This document shows positions 24,485 to 31,421 of a stretch of 31,421 bases of DNA, in pieces. The stretch is taken from assembly GCA_023398105.1 (NCBI GenBank), contig JAEWST010000146.1, positions 1-31,421 on the forward strand, read 5' to 3'. Numbering within the stretch: the first letter of the stretch is position 1; each line of letters starts with the position of its first letter. The position numbers were made by a program, and so were the translations under genes. This stretch comes from Bacillota bacterium. Its GTDB lineage: Bacteria; Bacillota; Clostridia; Acetivibrionales; DSM-1351. A model generated the notes under the pieces. The model had not been told where the DNA came from. It did no database searches and saw only the letters and a program-made list of their open reading frames with translations.

Positions 24485-25345
24485 ATGAATAAAAAACTGA
24501 TATCAACTTATTTAGCATTATCTGTTTGTGCAATAACAATAGCTCCGATTTATAAGCACTTGGATATTAACGCAAACACAAGTAAAGATGTTAAGGTCAT
24601 AAGTGATTTTAATCAATTGGAAACAGAAAAGCTATTACTAAATAAGCAATTATTAACTGCTAATGATAAAGTTATATATACTGAAAATGAGGTAAAAGCA
24701 GCAATTTCAACAGAAGATAAAACTACAGTTCAGAAAGAAACTAATGATAAAAAGGCTATAGAAAATAGGACAACAGCTAATAAATCAGATACAAATACAA
24801 AAGCATCAAATACAACAAATAAAACAGCTGTAAGCACACCAAAATCCAAAACCAGCACAAGTTCAACTGCTAGTTCATCAACTAAAACAACATCAAAGAC
24901 AACTACCAGTAAATCTACTACTGTAACTGATAAAAGTACAACTACAAATAGAGGAACAACATCAACGGTAACAAGTTCAAAAACAAGTGCTATAATTAGC
25001 ACGGCAAAAAGCTTTATGGGTATTCCTTACGTATGGGGCGGAACTTCACCAAGCGGTTTCGACTGCTCTGGATATATTCAATATGTATTAGGTAAAAATG
25101 GCATTTCTGTTCCTCGAACTGCCGCTGAGCAATATAATGTTGGAACAAGTGTCTCAAAAAGCAATCTTCGTACAGGTGATTTGGTATTCTTTACCACCTA
25201 CAAGGAAGGGCCGTCTCACTTAGGTTTCTATTTAGGTGACGGAAAGTTCATTCATGCTAGCTCTTCAAAAGGAGTTACCATATCAAGCTTAAGCAGTGAC
25301 TATTATTCCAGCCGTTATATCGGAGCAAAGAGAGTAATAAAGTAG
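24485..25345 (+). CDS. Secreted NlpC/P60 (C40) cell-wall hydrolase
   Basis: 286 aa. NlpC/P60 enzymes cleave gamma-D-glutamyl-diamino acid bonds in peptidoglycan stem peptides. Residues 1-~30 are a signal peptide (KKLISTYLALSVCAITIAP). Residues ~75-165 form a Thr/Ser/Lys-rich low-complexity linker. The catalytic domain is at 166-286: VWGGTSPSGFDCSGYIQYVL with nucleophile Cys194, SHLGFYLG with His245, and FIHASS with His257 as the third polar residue. RTGDLVFF is the usual strand before the His. No SH3 or LysM wall-binding module is present, so the linker may bridge the wall. The gene is monocistronic with a strong terminator. Confidence 0.94.
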   Translation: MNKKLISTYLALSVCAITIAPIYKHLDINANTSKDVKVISDFNQLETEKLLLNKQLLTANDKVIYTENEVKAAISTEDKTTVQKETNDKKAIENRTTANKSDTNTKASNTTNKTAVSTPKSKTSTSSTASSSTKTTSKTTTSKSTTVTDKSTTTNRGTTSTVTSSKTSAIISTAKSFMGIPYVWGGTSPSGFDCSGYIQYVLGKNGISVPRTAAEQYNVGTSVSKSNLRTGDLVFFTTYKEGPSHLGFYLGDGKFIHASSSKGVTISSLSSDYYSSRYIGAKRVIK

Positions 25346-25363
25346 TATAATAATCTATTTTTG

Positions 25364-25401
25364 ACAAATAAAAAGTCTATCGGTGTAGGAGTTAATATAA
25401 C
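25364..25401. repeat. Short fragment of the MITE-like family (copy D)
   Basis: ACAAATAAAAAGTCTATCGG and the following GTGTAGGAGTTA resemble the left arm of copy A (ACATAAAAAGTCTATTGGTGCGGTAGAATTA). It lies 20 bases after the NlpC/P60 stop codon. Confidence 0.45.
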
Positions 25402-25451
25402 GATATATGTACAAACTAAAATACAATAATATGTAAATAAATTGCTGTGAT

Positions 25452-25487
25452 AAAAAGGCTTTAGATAAATTTTTCTAAAGCCTTTTT
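25452..25487 (+). terminator. Terminator of the NlpC/P60 gene
   Basis: AAAAAGGCTTTAGA (25452-25465) and TCTAAAGCCTTTTT (25474-25487) form a perfect 14-bp stem with an 8-base loop and a terminal T-run. Confidence 0.88.
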
Positions 25488-25688
25488 CATTTTCTTATGG
25501 TAAAATATATAGTACTATTTCGCATTTAAAATATAGAAGACTATTTTTAGATTGCCGTTTGATGCGTACACTGCATATTTGCGACTCATAGTTTTAAACT
25601 ATATTTTTTAACTTATTCCGATAGCCTAGATGGGACTATTATATGATATTTTATTTTAATTTTTGTCCAAAGGAAGCATGGAGGATTT

Positions 25689-26423
25689 ATGAATAGACCA
25701 AATGAGCGTAGTCTTAAAATTTTAATAGCTTTGCTTTCAATAGCCATTATTTTATTATCAATAGTCACATTTTTAACTAAGCACGGCTTTTCTATAAAAA
25801 ATATTTTTCCAAATACAATTGTTTCTGATTTTTCTATGCAGCCTATAGAGCCACCCCCAGCTGTAATAATAGATGCTGGTCATGGCGGCTGGGAACCAGG
25901 AGCAATTAATGGTTCTATTCAAGAAAAAGATGTTACATTGGATATAGCCTTACAAGTTGAAAAAATTTTAATAAAAAAAGAAATAAGTTACCTAATGATT
26001 AGAAATGATGATACTTATATAAGTCTAGAAGACAGAGTAATAACCGCAAACGAAAAAGCTTGCAAACTATATGTAAGCATTCACAACAACTCCTTCAGTG
26101 ATCCAGCTCAAAGAGGTGTTTTAACAGCATATAATCCCTTTTCTGAATCAGGAAAGGATATTGCAAAAATTATGCAATCAAAAATTGGAGACTTGTGTAA
26201 AAGAAACAGAGACATAATGCCACGCCCTAATCTAATAGTTTTGCGTTATACAAACATGCCAGCTATTCTGGTAGAAATAGGCTTTATTTCTAATAATCAA
26301 GATTTAAAGCTAATAACTGATGCAGAATTTCAAAAAAAATGTGCAAATCAGATAGTTCTTGGAATAGAAGATATACTCGCTAAGTATTTTCCTGACGAAT
26401 TAAAAAGTTCTGTAGAACACTAA
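25689..26423 (+). CDS. N-acetylmuramoyl-L-alanine amidase, CwlD-like (Amidase_3)
   Basis: 244 aa, close in length to Bacillus CwlD. The zinc amidase cuts the bond between muramic acid and L-alanine; CwlD does so during spore cortex maturation. One membrane segment (about residues 9-30) anchors it. The Amidase_3 domain fills 57-240: VIIDAGHGGWEPGA with zinc ligand His65, Glu79 in QEKDVTLDIA, His132 in YVSIHNNSF, and catalytic Glu196 in AILVEIGFISN. ARG-type RPNLIVLRYTNMPA is the segment preceding the last motif. GGAGG lies upstream of the ATG. Its last 44 bases overlap the end of the convergent dusB gene. A wall amidase unrelated to sporulation remains possible. Confidence 0.92.
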   Translation: MNRPNERSLKILIALLSIAIILLSIVTFLTKHGFSIKNIFPNTIVSDFSMQPIEPPPAVIIDAGHGGWEPGAINGSIQEKDVTLDIALQVEKILIKKEISYLMIRNDDTYISLEDRVITANEKACKLYVSIHNNSFSDPAQRGVLTAYNPFSESGKDIAKIMQSKIGDLCKRNRDIMPRPNLIVLRYTNMPAILVEIGFISNNQDLKLITDAEFQKKCANQIVLGIEDILAKYFPDELKSSVEH

Positions 26424-27351
26424 AAATTTCTTCTTTATCCGTTAGTGTAAAAATCTTTTGCTTAGTATGTGCTGCATCTCTCAAGCCTTTAATATACCAT
26501 GCTATATGGGATCTCATTTCAAGTATTCCTGTTCTTTCCCCTTTATGCTCTATCAGCATATTCATGTGTCTGATAATCATTTCTATTTTTTGCTGGGCCG
26601 TAGGCGTTTGAACAATTTTACCCTCTTCAAGGTAACTATTTATTTGATTAAATATCCAAGGGTTGCCTTGGGCACCTCTACCTACCATTATTGCGTCACA
26701 GCCTGTTTCCTCAAATAAGCGTTTTGCTTCTATATGTCCAATAACATCGCCATTTCCTATTACAGGAATAGAAACTGCCTGCTTAACCTGTTTAATAATA
26801 TCCCAGTCAGCTTTTCCGCTGTAGTATTGTTCACGTGTCCTACCATGAACTGCAATAGCACAGGCACCGTTTTCTTCCGCTATCTGAGCAATTTGTAAAG
26901 CATTGATAGTAGAATCGTCCCAGCCCTTACGTATCTTTACCGTAACTGGTTTCTGAGTAGCACCTGAAACAGCCTTTACAATCCTTGCCACTAACTCTGG
27001 CTTTCTCATCAAAGCACTGCCTTCACCATTTTTGGTTATCTTTTGGGCAGGACAGCCCATATTAATATCAATTATACTGGCATCTGATTTATCCAGCCTT
27101 GCCGCTACCTCTGCCAATATTTCAGGCTCAGAACCAAAAATCTGCACAGCACCTGGTTTCTCCTTTTCATCAAGGAGAGTTAATTGGGTACTCTTCTGGT
27201 CATTGTAGTGCATTCCCTTTGCACTTACCATTTCAGTATAGACAAGACCACAGCCCTGCTCCTTACATAACACCCTAAACGGCATATCAGTAACTCCTGC
27301 CATTGGTGCTAAAAAAACTCTATTTGTTAATTTTACGTTTCCTATTCTCAA
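26380..27351 (-). CDS. dusB: tRNA-dihydrouridine synthase
   Basis: 323 aa, full length. This FMN-dependent enzyme reduces uridines in the tRNA D-loop. The TIM-barrel domain shows APMAGVTDMPFR (FMN site, 15-26), YTEMVSAKG, IDINMGCPAQKITKNGEGSALM with catalytic Cys100, VTVKIRKGWDD, AIAVHGRTREQYYSGKADW and IPVIGNGDV, then GCDAIMVGRGAQGNPWIF. The helical RNA-binding C-terminal domain contains MRSHIAWYIKGL. The sequence pattern is nearest to the DusB group. In many Firmicutes dusB sits apart from ribosomal genes, as here. The gene is monocistronic and convergent with the amidase gene. Confidence 0.95.
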   Translation of the reverse strand: MRIGNVKLTNRVFLAPMAGVTDMPFRVLCKEQGCGLVYTEMVSAKGMHYNDQKSTQLTLLDEKEKPGAVQIFGSEPEILAEVAARLDKSDASIIDINMGCPAQKITKNGEGSALMRKPELVARIVKAVSGATQKPVTVKIRKGWDDSTINALQIAQIAEENGACAIAVHGRTREQYYSGKADWDIIKQVKQAVSIPVIGNGDVIGHIEAKRLFEETGCDAIMVGRGAQGNPWIFNQINSYLEEGKIVQTPTAQQKIEMIIRHMNMLIEHKGERTGILEMRSHIAWYIKGLRDAAHTKQKIFTLTDKEEIFSVLQNFLIRQENT

Positions 27352-27706
27352 TGTTTAGATTCCTCGTTTGGTTAAATATTATTGGGTAAATGGAACTTTT
27401 GAAATACTTTTGTTATTAATCATAACACAATATTTGCTTGACTGACACTCAACAGTATCTACTAATATTAATGTATTCACTTTGAAAGCTGAGTTAATCC
27501 ATTATCTTTTTAAATTAATGCAACCACTTTTTTGAATACCTATTACAATTATTATCTAAAACCGCTTATAATTTTACCATCTTTTATTGAAAATAGTCTA
27601 CAAAAGAAGATGAAAATATTTAATTATAATTGACTTTTGTAAAACCACTAAAAATAAATATAGCAACCTTCAAGCATTTTTTAAAATTTTCTAATTTTGT
27701 TTGCAC
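27352..27706. other. Gene-free AT-rich stretch between divergent dusB and the radical SAM cassette
   Basis: About 350 bases with no reading frame of note and no repeat shared with the other intergenic regions. It should hold the dusB promoter on the minus strand. A promoter for the plus-strand cassette lies at its right end (27707-27735). Confidence 0.5.
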
Positions 27707-27735
27707 TTGCGATATACTCCCTTAAATGGTATTAT
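27707..27735 (+). promoter_or_regulatory. Sigma-A-type promoter of the radical SAM cassette
   Basis: TTGCGA (27707-27712), 17-base spacer, TATTAT (27730-27735). This gives a leader of about 55 bases before the first start codon, which has AGGAGG in front. Confidence 0.6.
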
Positions 27736-27796
27736 ATGTTTTATACAGTAATATGTTTTATCAGACTTGTTAAATCCATAAACAGGAGGTTAGATT

Positions 27797-28183
27797 ATGT
27801 CATTTGGAAATGTTTACGAAGAAGTTGTCCTTAAGAATGGAGGGAAGATTGCTTTTTGGGCAAAGAACGCAAAGGTTGTAAATAAATACATAACTGCCCA
27901 TAAACTCGAGGAGATTACCAATCATCACCTTTCTACAGGAAGAGTACTGAAAGAAGCAAATTTATCCAAAAAAACCCCGGAATTGCGCAAGGAACTGAAA
28001 AATGGAGGAATGAGAGTGCCTCATTTACATTATGACGGCAAAATATTTCTTCTTGACGAGCTACAATGGAAAGATTTTTCTAAAACAATAATCAATGACT
28101 TTCGACTGAAGCTTGAAAAAGCAAACTCTATTAATTATGAACAACTTATGGAATTATCAGGAGCAATGGAAAGCATAGTTTAA
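27797..28183 (+). CDS. Small Cys-free protein preceding a SPASM radical SAM enzyme; candidate substrate or partner
   Basis: 128 aa with a strong AGGAGG signal; I do not recognise a named family. It has no Cys, no signal peptide and no membrane segment. Visible parts are an N-terminal strand-like stretch (YEEVVLKNGGKIAFWAKN, Trp21), a helical basic middle with HH at 43-44, and a compact motif GGMRVPHLHYDGKIFLLDEL at 70-89 followed by QWKDFS with Trp91. A charged C-terminal tail of ~27 residues ends AMESIV. It is not PqqD- or RRE-like in any way I can see. The hairpin after it (28193-28219) and the downstream maturase suggest a highly expressed substrate or a carrier. That role is inference; it might instead be a regulatory or structural partner. 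Confidence 0.75.
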   Translation: MSFGNVYEEVVLKNGGKIAFWAKNAKVVNKYITAHKLEEITNHHLSTGRVLKEANLSKKTPELRKELKNGGMRVPHLHYDGKIFLLDELQWKDFSKTIINDFRLKLEKANSINYEQLMELSGAMESIV

Positions 28184-28192
28184 TTCTATAAC

Positions 28193-28219
28193 GGGCAGAA
28201 CTGGTTCTCCAGCCTGCCC
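28193..28219 (+). promoter_or_regulatory. GC-rich hairpin between the small protein and the radical SAM gene
   Basis: GGGCAG (28193-28198) pairs with CTGCCC (28214-28219), and inside it CTGG (28201-28204) pairs with CCAG (28209-28212) around TTCT. It starts 9 bases after the stop codon and has no following T-run, so it more likely stabilises the upstream mRNA or partially attenuates than fully terminates. Confidence 0.6.
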
Positions 28220-28254
28220 CTATATTTACCTCAAAAAACAAAGGAAGGTATGCC

Positions 28255-29373
28255 ATGAAATATACGCTATGCATTACGCAAAAATGCAATCTTGCATGTA
28301 CATATTGCTATATAGAGAAAAGAAATGAGGTTATGTCACTCAAAACCGCAAAATGTATAGTAGACTTTATTTTCAATAACACGCCTAAAGGTGAAAAAAT
28401 TGACATAGGCTTCTTCGGCGGAGAACCGCTTACTGAATTTGAATTAATAAAATCAATAACAGGATTGGTAAAGCATCACTCTTCATATTCGGATTATAAC
28501 GTACAATTTGATATGGTTTCAAACGGCACATTTTTTTCTAAAGAAATCATAAACTTTATAAAAGAGAACAATGTTGGATTTTGTATAAGCTGTGACGGGC
28601 CAGCATTTTTACAGGATATGCATAGACGGTATGCAGATGGTACTACGTGTTCCAAGTTAGTTGAAAACAATATTAAGAATTTCACACAAGCACTTCCAGT
28701 AATGCTTGTAAACTCAGTATATACACCTGATAATTATGAACACCTGCCTGTCGTGGTTGAGTATTTCATCTCCCTTGGAGTAAGACAGATTTACCTGAAC
28801 CCTGATTTTTCAGCTAAATGGTCTGTTAAGGACACTGAAAACCTTTACAATATATATGAGAAGGTATCAAGTATATTTATGCGGCAATATATTGATAATG
28901 ATCCTGTTTTCATAAGTCTGATAGATGGAAAAATAACCGTCATTTTAAGAGGAGGGTATGAACCTGGGGAGCGTTGCCATATGGGCATAAAGGAATTCGC
29001 ATTTACACCTGAAGGAAACATATACCCGTGTGAGCGTTTGATAGGTTCAGGTACAGGCGATATGCACTGTATCGGGAATATTAAAACTGGAGTGGATATA
29101 GATAAAATGAAGTGCAGCAAATTTTCTCAAAAAAGCATTAACAATGAATGTATTACCTGTGGATTAAAAGATTATTGTATGAATAACTGCGGGTGTTCTA
29201 ATTATTTTTCGACGGGAGGCTATAACAGCGTCGGGGCATTTCTGTGTTCATCTGAAAAAGCGGCTTTACAGGTTTCATTAAATGCTTTCAAAGAACTGGA
29301 AAACAAACTGGGTCCCTCTTTTGTCGAGCATTTGGCGGGATTACCGTCCTTAAACAGTATGCGTAAAATATAA
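28255..29373 (+). CDS. Radical SAM/SPASM domain protein, probable peptide or protein maturase
   Basis: 372 aa. Radical SAM enzymes use a 4Fe-4S cluster to cleave S-adenosylmethionine and start radical chemistry. The cluster motif is Cys11, Cys15, Cys18 (CNLACTYC), with GGEP at 55-58 for SAM binding and a core barrel to about residue 220. The C-terminal SPASM domain is complete: Cys241, then GNIYPC ending at Cys259, then Cys299-x2-Cys302-x5-Cys308-x3-Cys312, and Cys331. These Cys bind two auxiliary clusters, as in sulfatase-maturing enzymes and RiPP maturases. No N-terminal PqqD-like RRE domain is present. The start has GGAAGG upstream. It follows the Cys-free 128-aa gene by 71 bases and appears to share its promoter. 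Anaerobic sulfatase maturation is possible in principle, but no sulfatase is nearby. Confidence 0.93.
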   Translation: MKYTLCITQKCNLACTYCYIEKRNEVMSLKTAKCIVDFIFNNTPKGEKIDIGFFGGEPLTEFELIKSITGLVKHHSSYSDYNVQFDMVSNGTFFSKEIINFIKENNVGFCISCDGPAFLQDMHRRYADGTTCSKLVENNIKNFTQALPVMLVNSVYTPDNYEHLPVVVEYFISLGVRQIYLNPDFSAKWSVKDTENLYNIYEKVSSIFMRQYIDNDPVFISLIDGKITVILRGGYEPGERCHMGIKEFAFTPEGNIYPCERLIGSGTGDMHCIGNIKTGVDIDKMKCSKFSQKSINNECITCGLKDYCMNNCGCSNYFSTGGYNSVGAFLCSSEKAALQVSLNAFKELENKLGPSFVEHLAGLPSLNSMRKI

Positions 29374-29378
29374 TAACT

Positions 29379-29403
29379 CGAAAACAGACCATGTTCGTAC
29401 AAA
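29379..29403 (+). repeat. 25-base dispersed repeat, copy 2
   Basis: CGAAAAC, two variable bases, then ACCATGTTCGTACAAA, as at 24053-24077. It starts 5 bases after the radical SAM stop codon. CTCGAAAA (29377-29384) and TTTTCGAG (29411-29418) flank it as inverted arms. Confidence 0.6.
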
Positions 29404-29679
29404 CTTTATTTTCGAGCTTTTCAAGGTAAAGGGACGCACCACTACTCTGCCAATCAGGCTTGTTACGGAATGTCCCCTTTTGACTTTTGGTGTCCAGTAA
29501 ATCAATTCTTTTTCCATCAACTTAACTCCACGGTATATCCCCTTATATATATGATGTGGGATTTGGTATTCTAGGCAGCGTCCTTTCGTTAAATCCTGTT
29601 TCTCAAACAATCCAGTAAATAGAATCTCAGTAATTATTTTGCCACCATTAAAATCATACTTTCGGTATCTTCCTACTCC
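29404..29679. other. Non-coding stretch with REP-like GGGAC/GTCCC arms
   Basis: No convincing gene is present; the open frames here look like shadows. AAAGGGAC near 29428 and GTCCCCTTTT near 29472 form imperfect inverted arms, followed by GACTTTTGGTGTCC. This resembles palindromes left by REP-associated transposases, but no transposase remains in the window. Confidence 0.3.
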
Positions 29680-30474
29680 CTATTTCCTTGCTTCTAATAC
29701 CGACATCAATATATTAATACCATTTATAGCTGATGGAAAGCCACAAAAGGCAGTCATTAAAAGCATTATTTCTTTTATCTGCTCGGGTGTTACCCCTATA
29801 TTTAAAGCCATATTAATGTGTGTTTTTAACTGAGACTGAGCAGTACCTAAAGCAGTCATAGCAGATATCGAAGCAATTTCTCTATATTTTTTGTCAATGT
29901 TATTTCTTGCTGTAATATCAGCTTGACCGCAAATCACAAGCTTTACCAGCTCTGGCGAAAAGTCGTTATATGCTTTTTCTAAAAGTTCCACCTGACTGCT
30001 GTCTAATTCTGACATTACCTGTGAACCTATTTTATACCTATCCATAGGTAAAATTTCATTTGTTGGTTCAATGCCGATTTTATCGTTTATACCCTTGCTC
30101 TTTCGTTCAGTTAATACAGTTCTTAGTAGGTTCATTGCATTAATACATGCTGGGAAGCCAGCAAATGCTGACATTTGAAGGATTATTTCTTTTATTTCGT
30201 TAATGGTACAGCCAACATTAAGTGCTCCATTTATATGCTGCTTTAGCTGTTCTTGTGCAGTTCCAAGAGCTGTTAATGCCGCAACTACCGCTATCTCTTT
30301 TAACTTTATATCTAAAGCCACTCTAGTATAAATATCACCCCAAACATACTCAACCATATATTTTTCTAAATCTGGAAATATAGTATTCATGCTCTTTTCA
30401 GGACTATTTTCCAGTTCACCCAAAACTTCTTGCATTTTTAAATATCCCTTCTCTAACCTGTTGTTCTTTTCCAT
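29680..30474 (-). CDS. Carboxymuconolactone decarboxylase family protein with two CMD domains
   Basis: 264 aa built as two similar halves. Each has the CMD/AhpD-like helical core: ALTALGTAQEQLKQHINGALNVGCTINEIKEIILQMSAF in the first (~70-115), and SAMTALGTAQSQLKTHINMALNIGVTPEQIKEIMLLMTAFCGFPSAINGINIL in the second (~200-255). Each contains the H-x2-xALNxG histidine motif. The CxxC of peroxidase-active AhpD is absent, so thiol-dependent peroxidase activity is unlikely. Fused double-CMD proteins in Firmicutes have no settled function and are sometimes called gamma-carboxymuconolactone decarboxylase-like by homology only. The ATG at 30474 has GGAGAGGG upstream. The gene is monocistronic, and its leader region contains strong secondary structure. 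Confidence 0.88.
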   Translation of the reverse strand: MEKNNRLEKGYLKMQEVLGELENSPEKSMNTIFPDLEKYMVEYVWGDIYTRVALDIKLKEIAVVAALTALGTAQEQLKQHINGALNVGCTINEIKEIILQMSAFAGFPACINAMNLLRTVLTERKSKGINDKIGIEPTNEILPMDRYKIGSQVMSELDSSQVELLEKAYNDFSPELVKLVICGQADITARNNIDKKYREIASISAMTALGTAQSQLKTHINMALNIGVTPEQIKEIMLLMTAFCGFPSAINGINILMSVLEARK

Positions 30475-30584
30475 GAAGCCCTCTCCTTTTAGTAAAATTT
30501 ACATTATATAAGTCATTTTTTAATTCAATTTCTTTTTTAAACATTATATTATCAGCCTGCTTCCAGACTATATAAATAATCTTA

Positions 30585-30720
30585 CTAAAGCCTTCACCCG
30601 AAGCTATCAGTCTTTAGGCAAATTTGCTTTTAGCACAGTTTTGTTTGATTATGACTTCTAGTCGGCTAGCTCTATAAACGACTTTGTACTAACATGATGA
30701 TTTTTCGAGCTATTTAGCCG
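30585..30720. other. Structured region upstream of the CMD gene
   Basis: CTAAAG (30585-30590) pairs with CTTTAG (30612-30617), enclosing CTTC/GAAG (30592-30603). Next, CGGCTAGCTC (30663-30672) pairs with GAGCT (30707-30711) and AGCCG (30716-30720), leaving a 4-base bulge. The 690-base gap 30475-31172 has no gene. These structures lie 110-250 bases before the CMD start on its strand. No known riboswitch class was recognised. Confidence 0.35.
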
Positions 30721-31034
30721 GTAGTAGTTTGTTTTTCTTATTAAAGGATAATTCTACATAATAATCCAAAAAACCTTTTTATGATTTAACTTTTGTAGTT
30801 ATGTGTAATATATGTTATTAGATAACAATAAAACGATTGACTTGTAAGGCTAATTACTTTCGTTACAATTCTGCAACAAAATATAAATTATCGAAAATCT
30901 TAACCACAATATATTACGTTTAAAGCAAACACGCAATAGTTGATAGATTTTTAATTTTCAATGTAGTTATTTCTGTAAACTTTTCTAGATTAAAGAATAA
31001 CTTACTGCCTATTTTAAAATTTGCATAATTAAAA

Positions 31035-31062
31035 CACGACTAAACAGCAAAGTTTAATCGTG
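31035..31062. terminator. Terminator-like hairpin
   Basis: CACGACTAAAC (31035-31045) pairs with GTTTAATCGTG (31052-31062), with one mismatch and a 6-base loop; TTCTTTTT follows a few bases later. On the minus strand it would lie beyond the methyltransferase remnant that ends at 31173. Confidence 0.45.
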
Positions 31063-31172
31063 CTATCACTTCTTTTTAACATTATATATAAAGAATTTTC
31101 ACCTATTATATCAAGTAACTGGTCTTTCTAGCATAACCCAACCATAAAAATGGCTGGTTCTTTACTTTCAAG

Positions 31173-31357
31173 TTAACGCTTCCTCAGAACCAGATACGCT
31201 ATAGGAAAAGATGCCTTGTATACTTTGGAATACTCAACGCAAAATCCATTTTCTTCAATAAATCTTTGATAATCCTCCAATGACCATTTATGATAGGCAC
31301 GAAACCCTGTAAATCCTAACAATTTTGAGAAGAATTCCGCCTTTTTATTGTATTTAA
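31173..31357 (-). pseudogene. C-terminal remnant of a class I methyltransferase
   Basis: Reading the minus strand from about 31357 to the TAA at 31173-31175 gives roughly 60 codons. They include KKAEFFSKLLGFTGFRAYHK, WSLEDYQRFIEENGFCVEYS and a closing KASFPIAYLVLRKR. This is the usual C-terminal end of small UbiE-like SAM-dependent methyltransferases: the 'hkW..e.y...lee.GF.v' turn and the final 'fPi.yvv.rK' strand. The same frame meets an in-frame TGA exactly at the repeat sequence TCAACTTTCGCA (31359-31370), so the gene appears cut by the repeat. No start codon for the fragment is seen. The catalytic SAM-binding part is not in the window. Confidence 0.55.
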
Positions 31358-31358
31358 A

Positions 31359-31382
31359 TCAACTTTCGCAGTTTAAAAACAC
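31359..31382. repeat. End fragment of the MITE-like family (copy E)
   Basis: TCAACTTTCGCAGTTTAAAA then ACACT matches the start of copies B and C1 (TCAACTTTCGCAGTTAAATATACT), differing at about two positions, and then diverges. It abuts the truncated methyltransferase remnant. Confidence 0.5.
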
Positions 31383-31421
31383 TAGCTTTCCCTTGATATG
31401 ATTGGGTAAGCAGCTTACAAA

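Noticed and set aside
24730..25002. 90-codon minus-strand frame rich in Val and Leu
   Set aside because: It is the antisense of the Thr/Ser-rich linker of the NlpC/P60 protein; the composition follows from the sense codons.
29350..29610. 86-codon open frame on the minus strand after the radical SAM gene
   Set aside because: It overlaps the end of the radical SAM gene, has no family-like pattern and no good ribosome binding site, and covers inverted-repeat DNA; treated as non-coding.
1..31421. CRISPR array, tRNA, rRNA or prophage genes
   Set aside because: No regularly spaced direct repeats, no tRNA cloverleaf or rRNA segment, and no integrase or phage structural gene were seen on either strand.

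Overview
The window looks like chromosomal DNA of a low-GC, spore-forming clostridial Firmicute. The evidence is the AT-rich base composition, strong GGAGG-type ribosome binding sites, a SpoVB-type flippase, a CwlD-like amidase, an EndoAI/EndoA toxin-antitoxin pair next to alanine racemase, and CtsR heat-shock boxes. The genus cannot be fixed from the sequence alone; a Ruminiclostridium-like or related clostridium is a guess.

Layout. 1-3100: 3' end of argF, a palindromic MITE-like element, a GNAT acetyltransferase, a YitT-type membrane protein and a WecG/TagA-type glycosyltransferase. 3237-10523 (all minus strand): a membrane-anchored FAD oxidoreductase with an SLH-like tail, an exported coiled-coil protein co-transcribed with ndoAI-ndoA, alr, the bifunctional NAD(P)HX repair enzyme, and a coiled-coil protein of unknown role. 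10759-19084: a cell-surface polysaccharide region. Its plus-strand genes are a polysaccharide pyruvyl transferase, a GT2 glycosyltransferase, a DUF4330-type protein and an O-antigen-ligase-like polymerase. A convergent minus-strand operon follows, with a GT39-like membrane glycosyltransferase, a pentapeptide-repeat protein and an F420-dehydrogenase-beta-like iron-sulfur protein. 19651-27351: NudC, an anchored hypothetical, Hsp20, SpoVB, an NlpC/P60 hydrolase, a CwlD-like amidase and DusB. 27797-29373: a two-gene cassette of a Cys-free 128-aa protein and a SPASM radical SAM enzyme. 29680-31421: a double carboxymuconolactone-decarboxylase protein, a long gene-free stretch, and a methyltransferase remnant.

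The best candidate for an undescribed system is the 27707-29373 cassette. It has its own sigma-A-like promoter, a small protein without cysteine, a strong GC-rich hairpin with no U-run, and then a radical SAM enzyme with a full seven-Cys SPASM signature. This is the usual arrangement of a peptide or protein substrate and its maturase, but the small protein is not one of the common Cys-rich or PqqA-like precursors that I recognise.

Other signals include a repeat family with TCAA(A/C)(C/T)TTCGCA ends scattered in intergenic regions. There is also a second short repeat shared by 24053-24077 and 29379-29403. The hsp20 promoter is bracketed by two CtsR operators, and several gene leaders contain potentially competing hairpins. 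All calls were made by eye from sequence; no database search was run.
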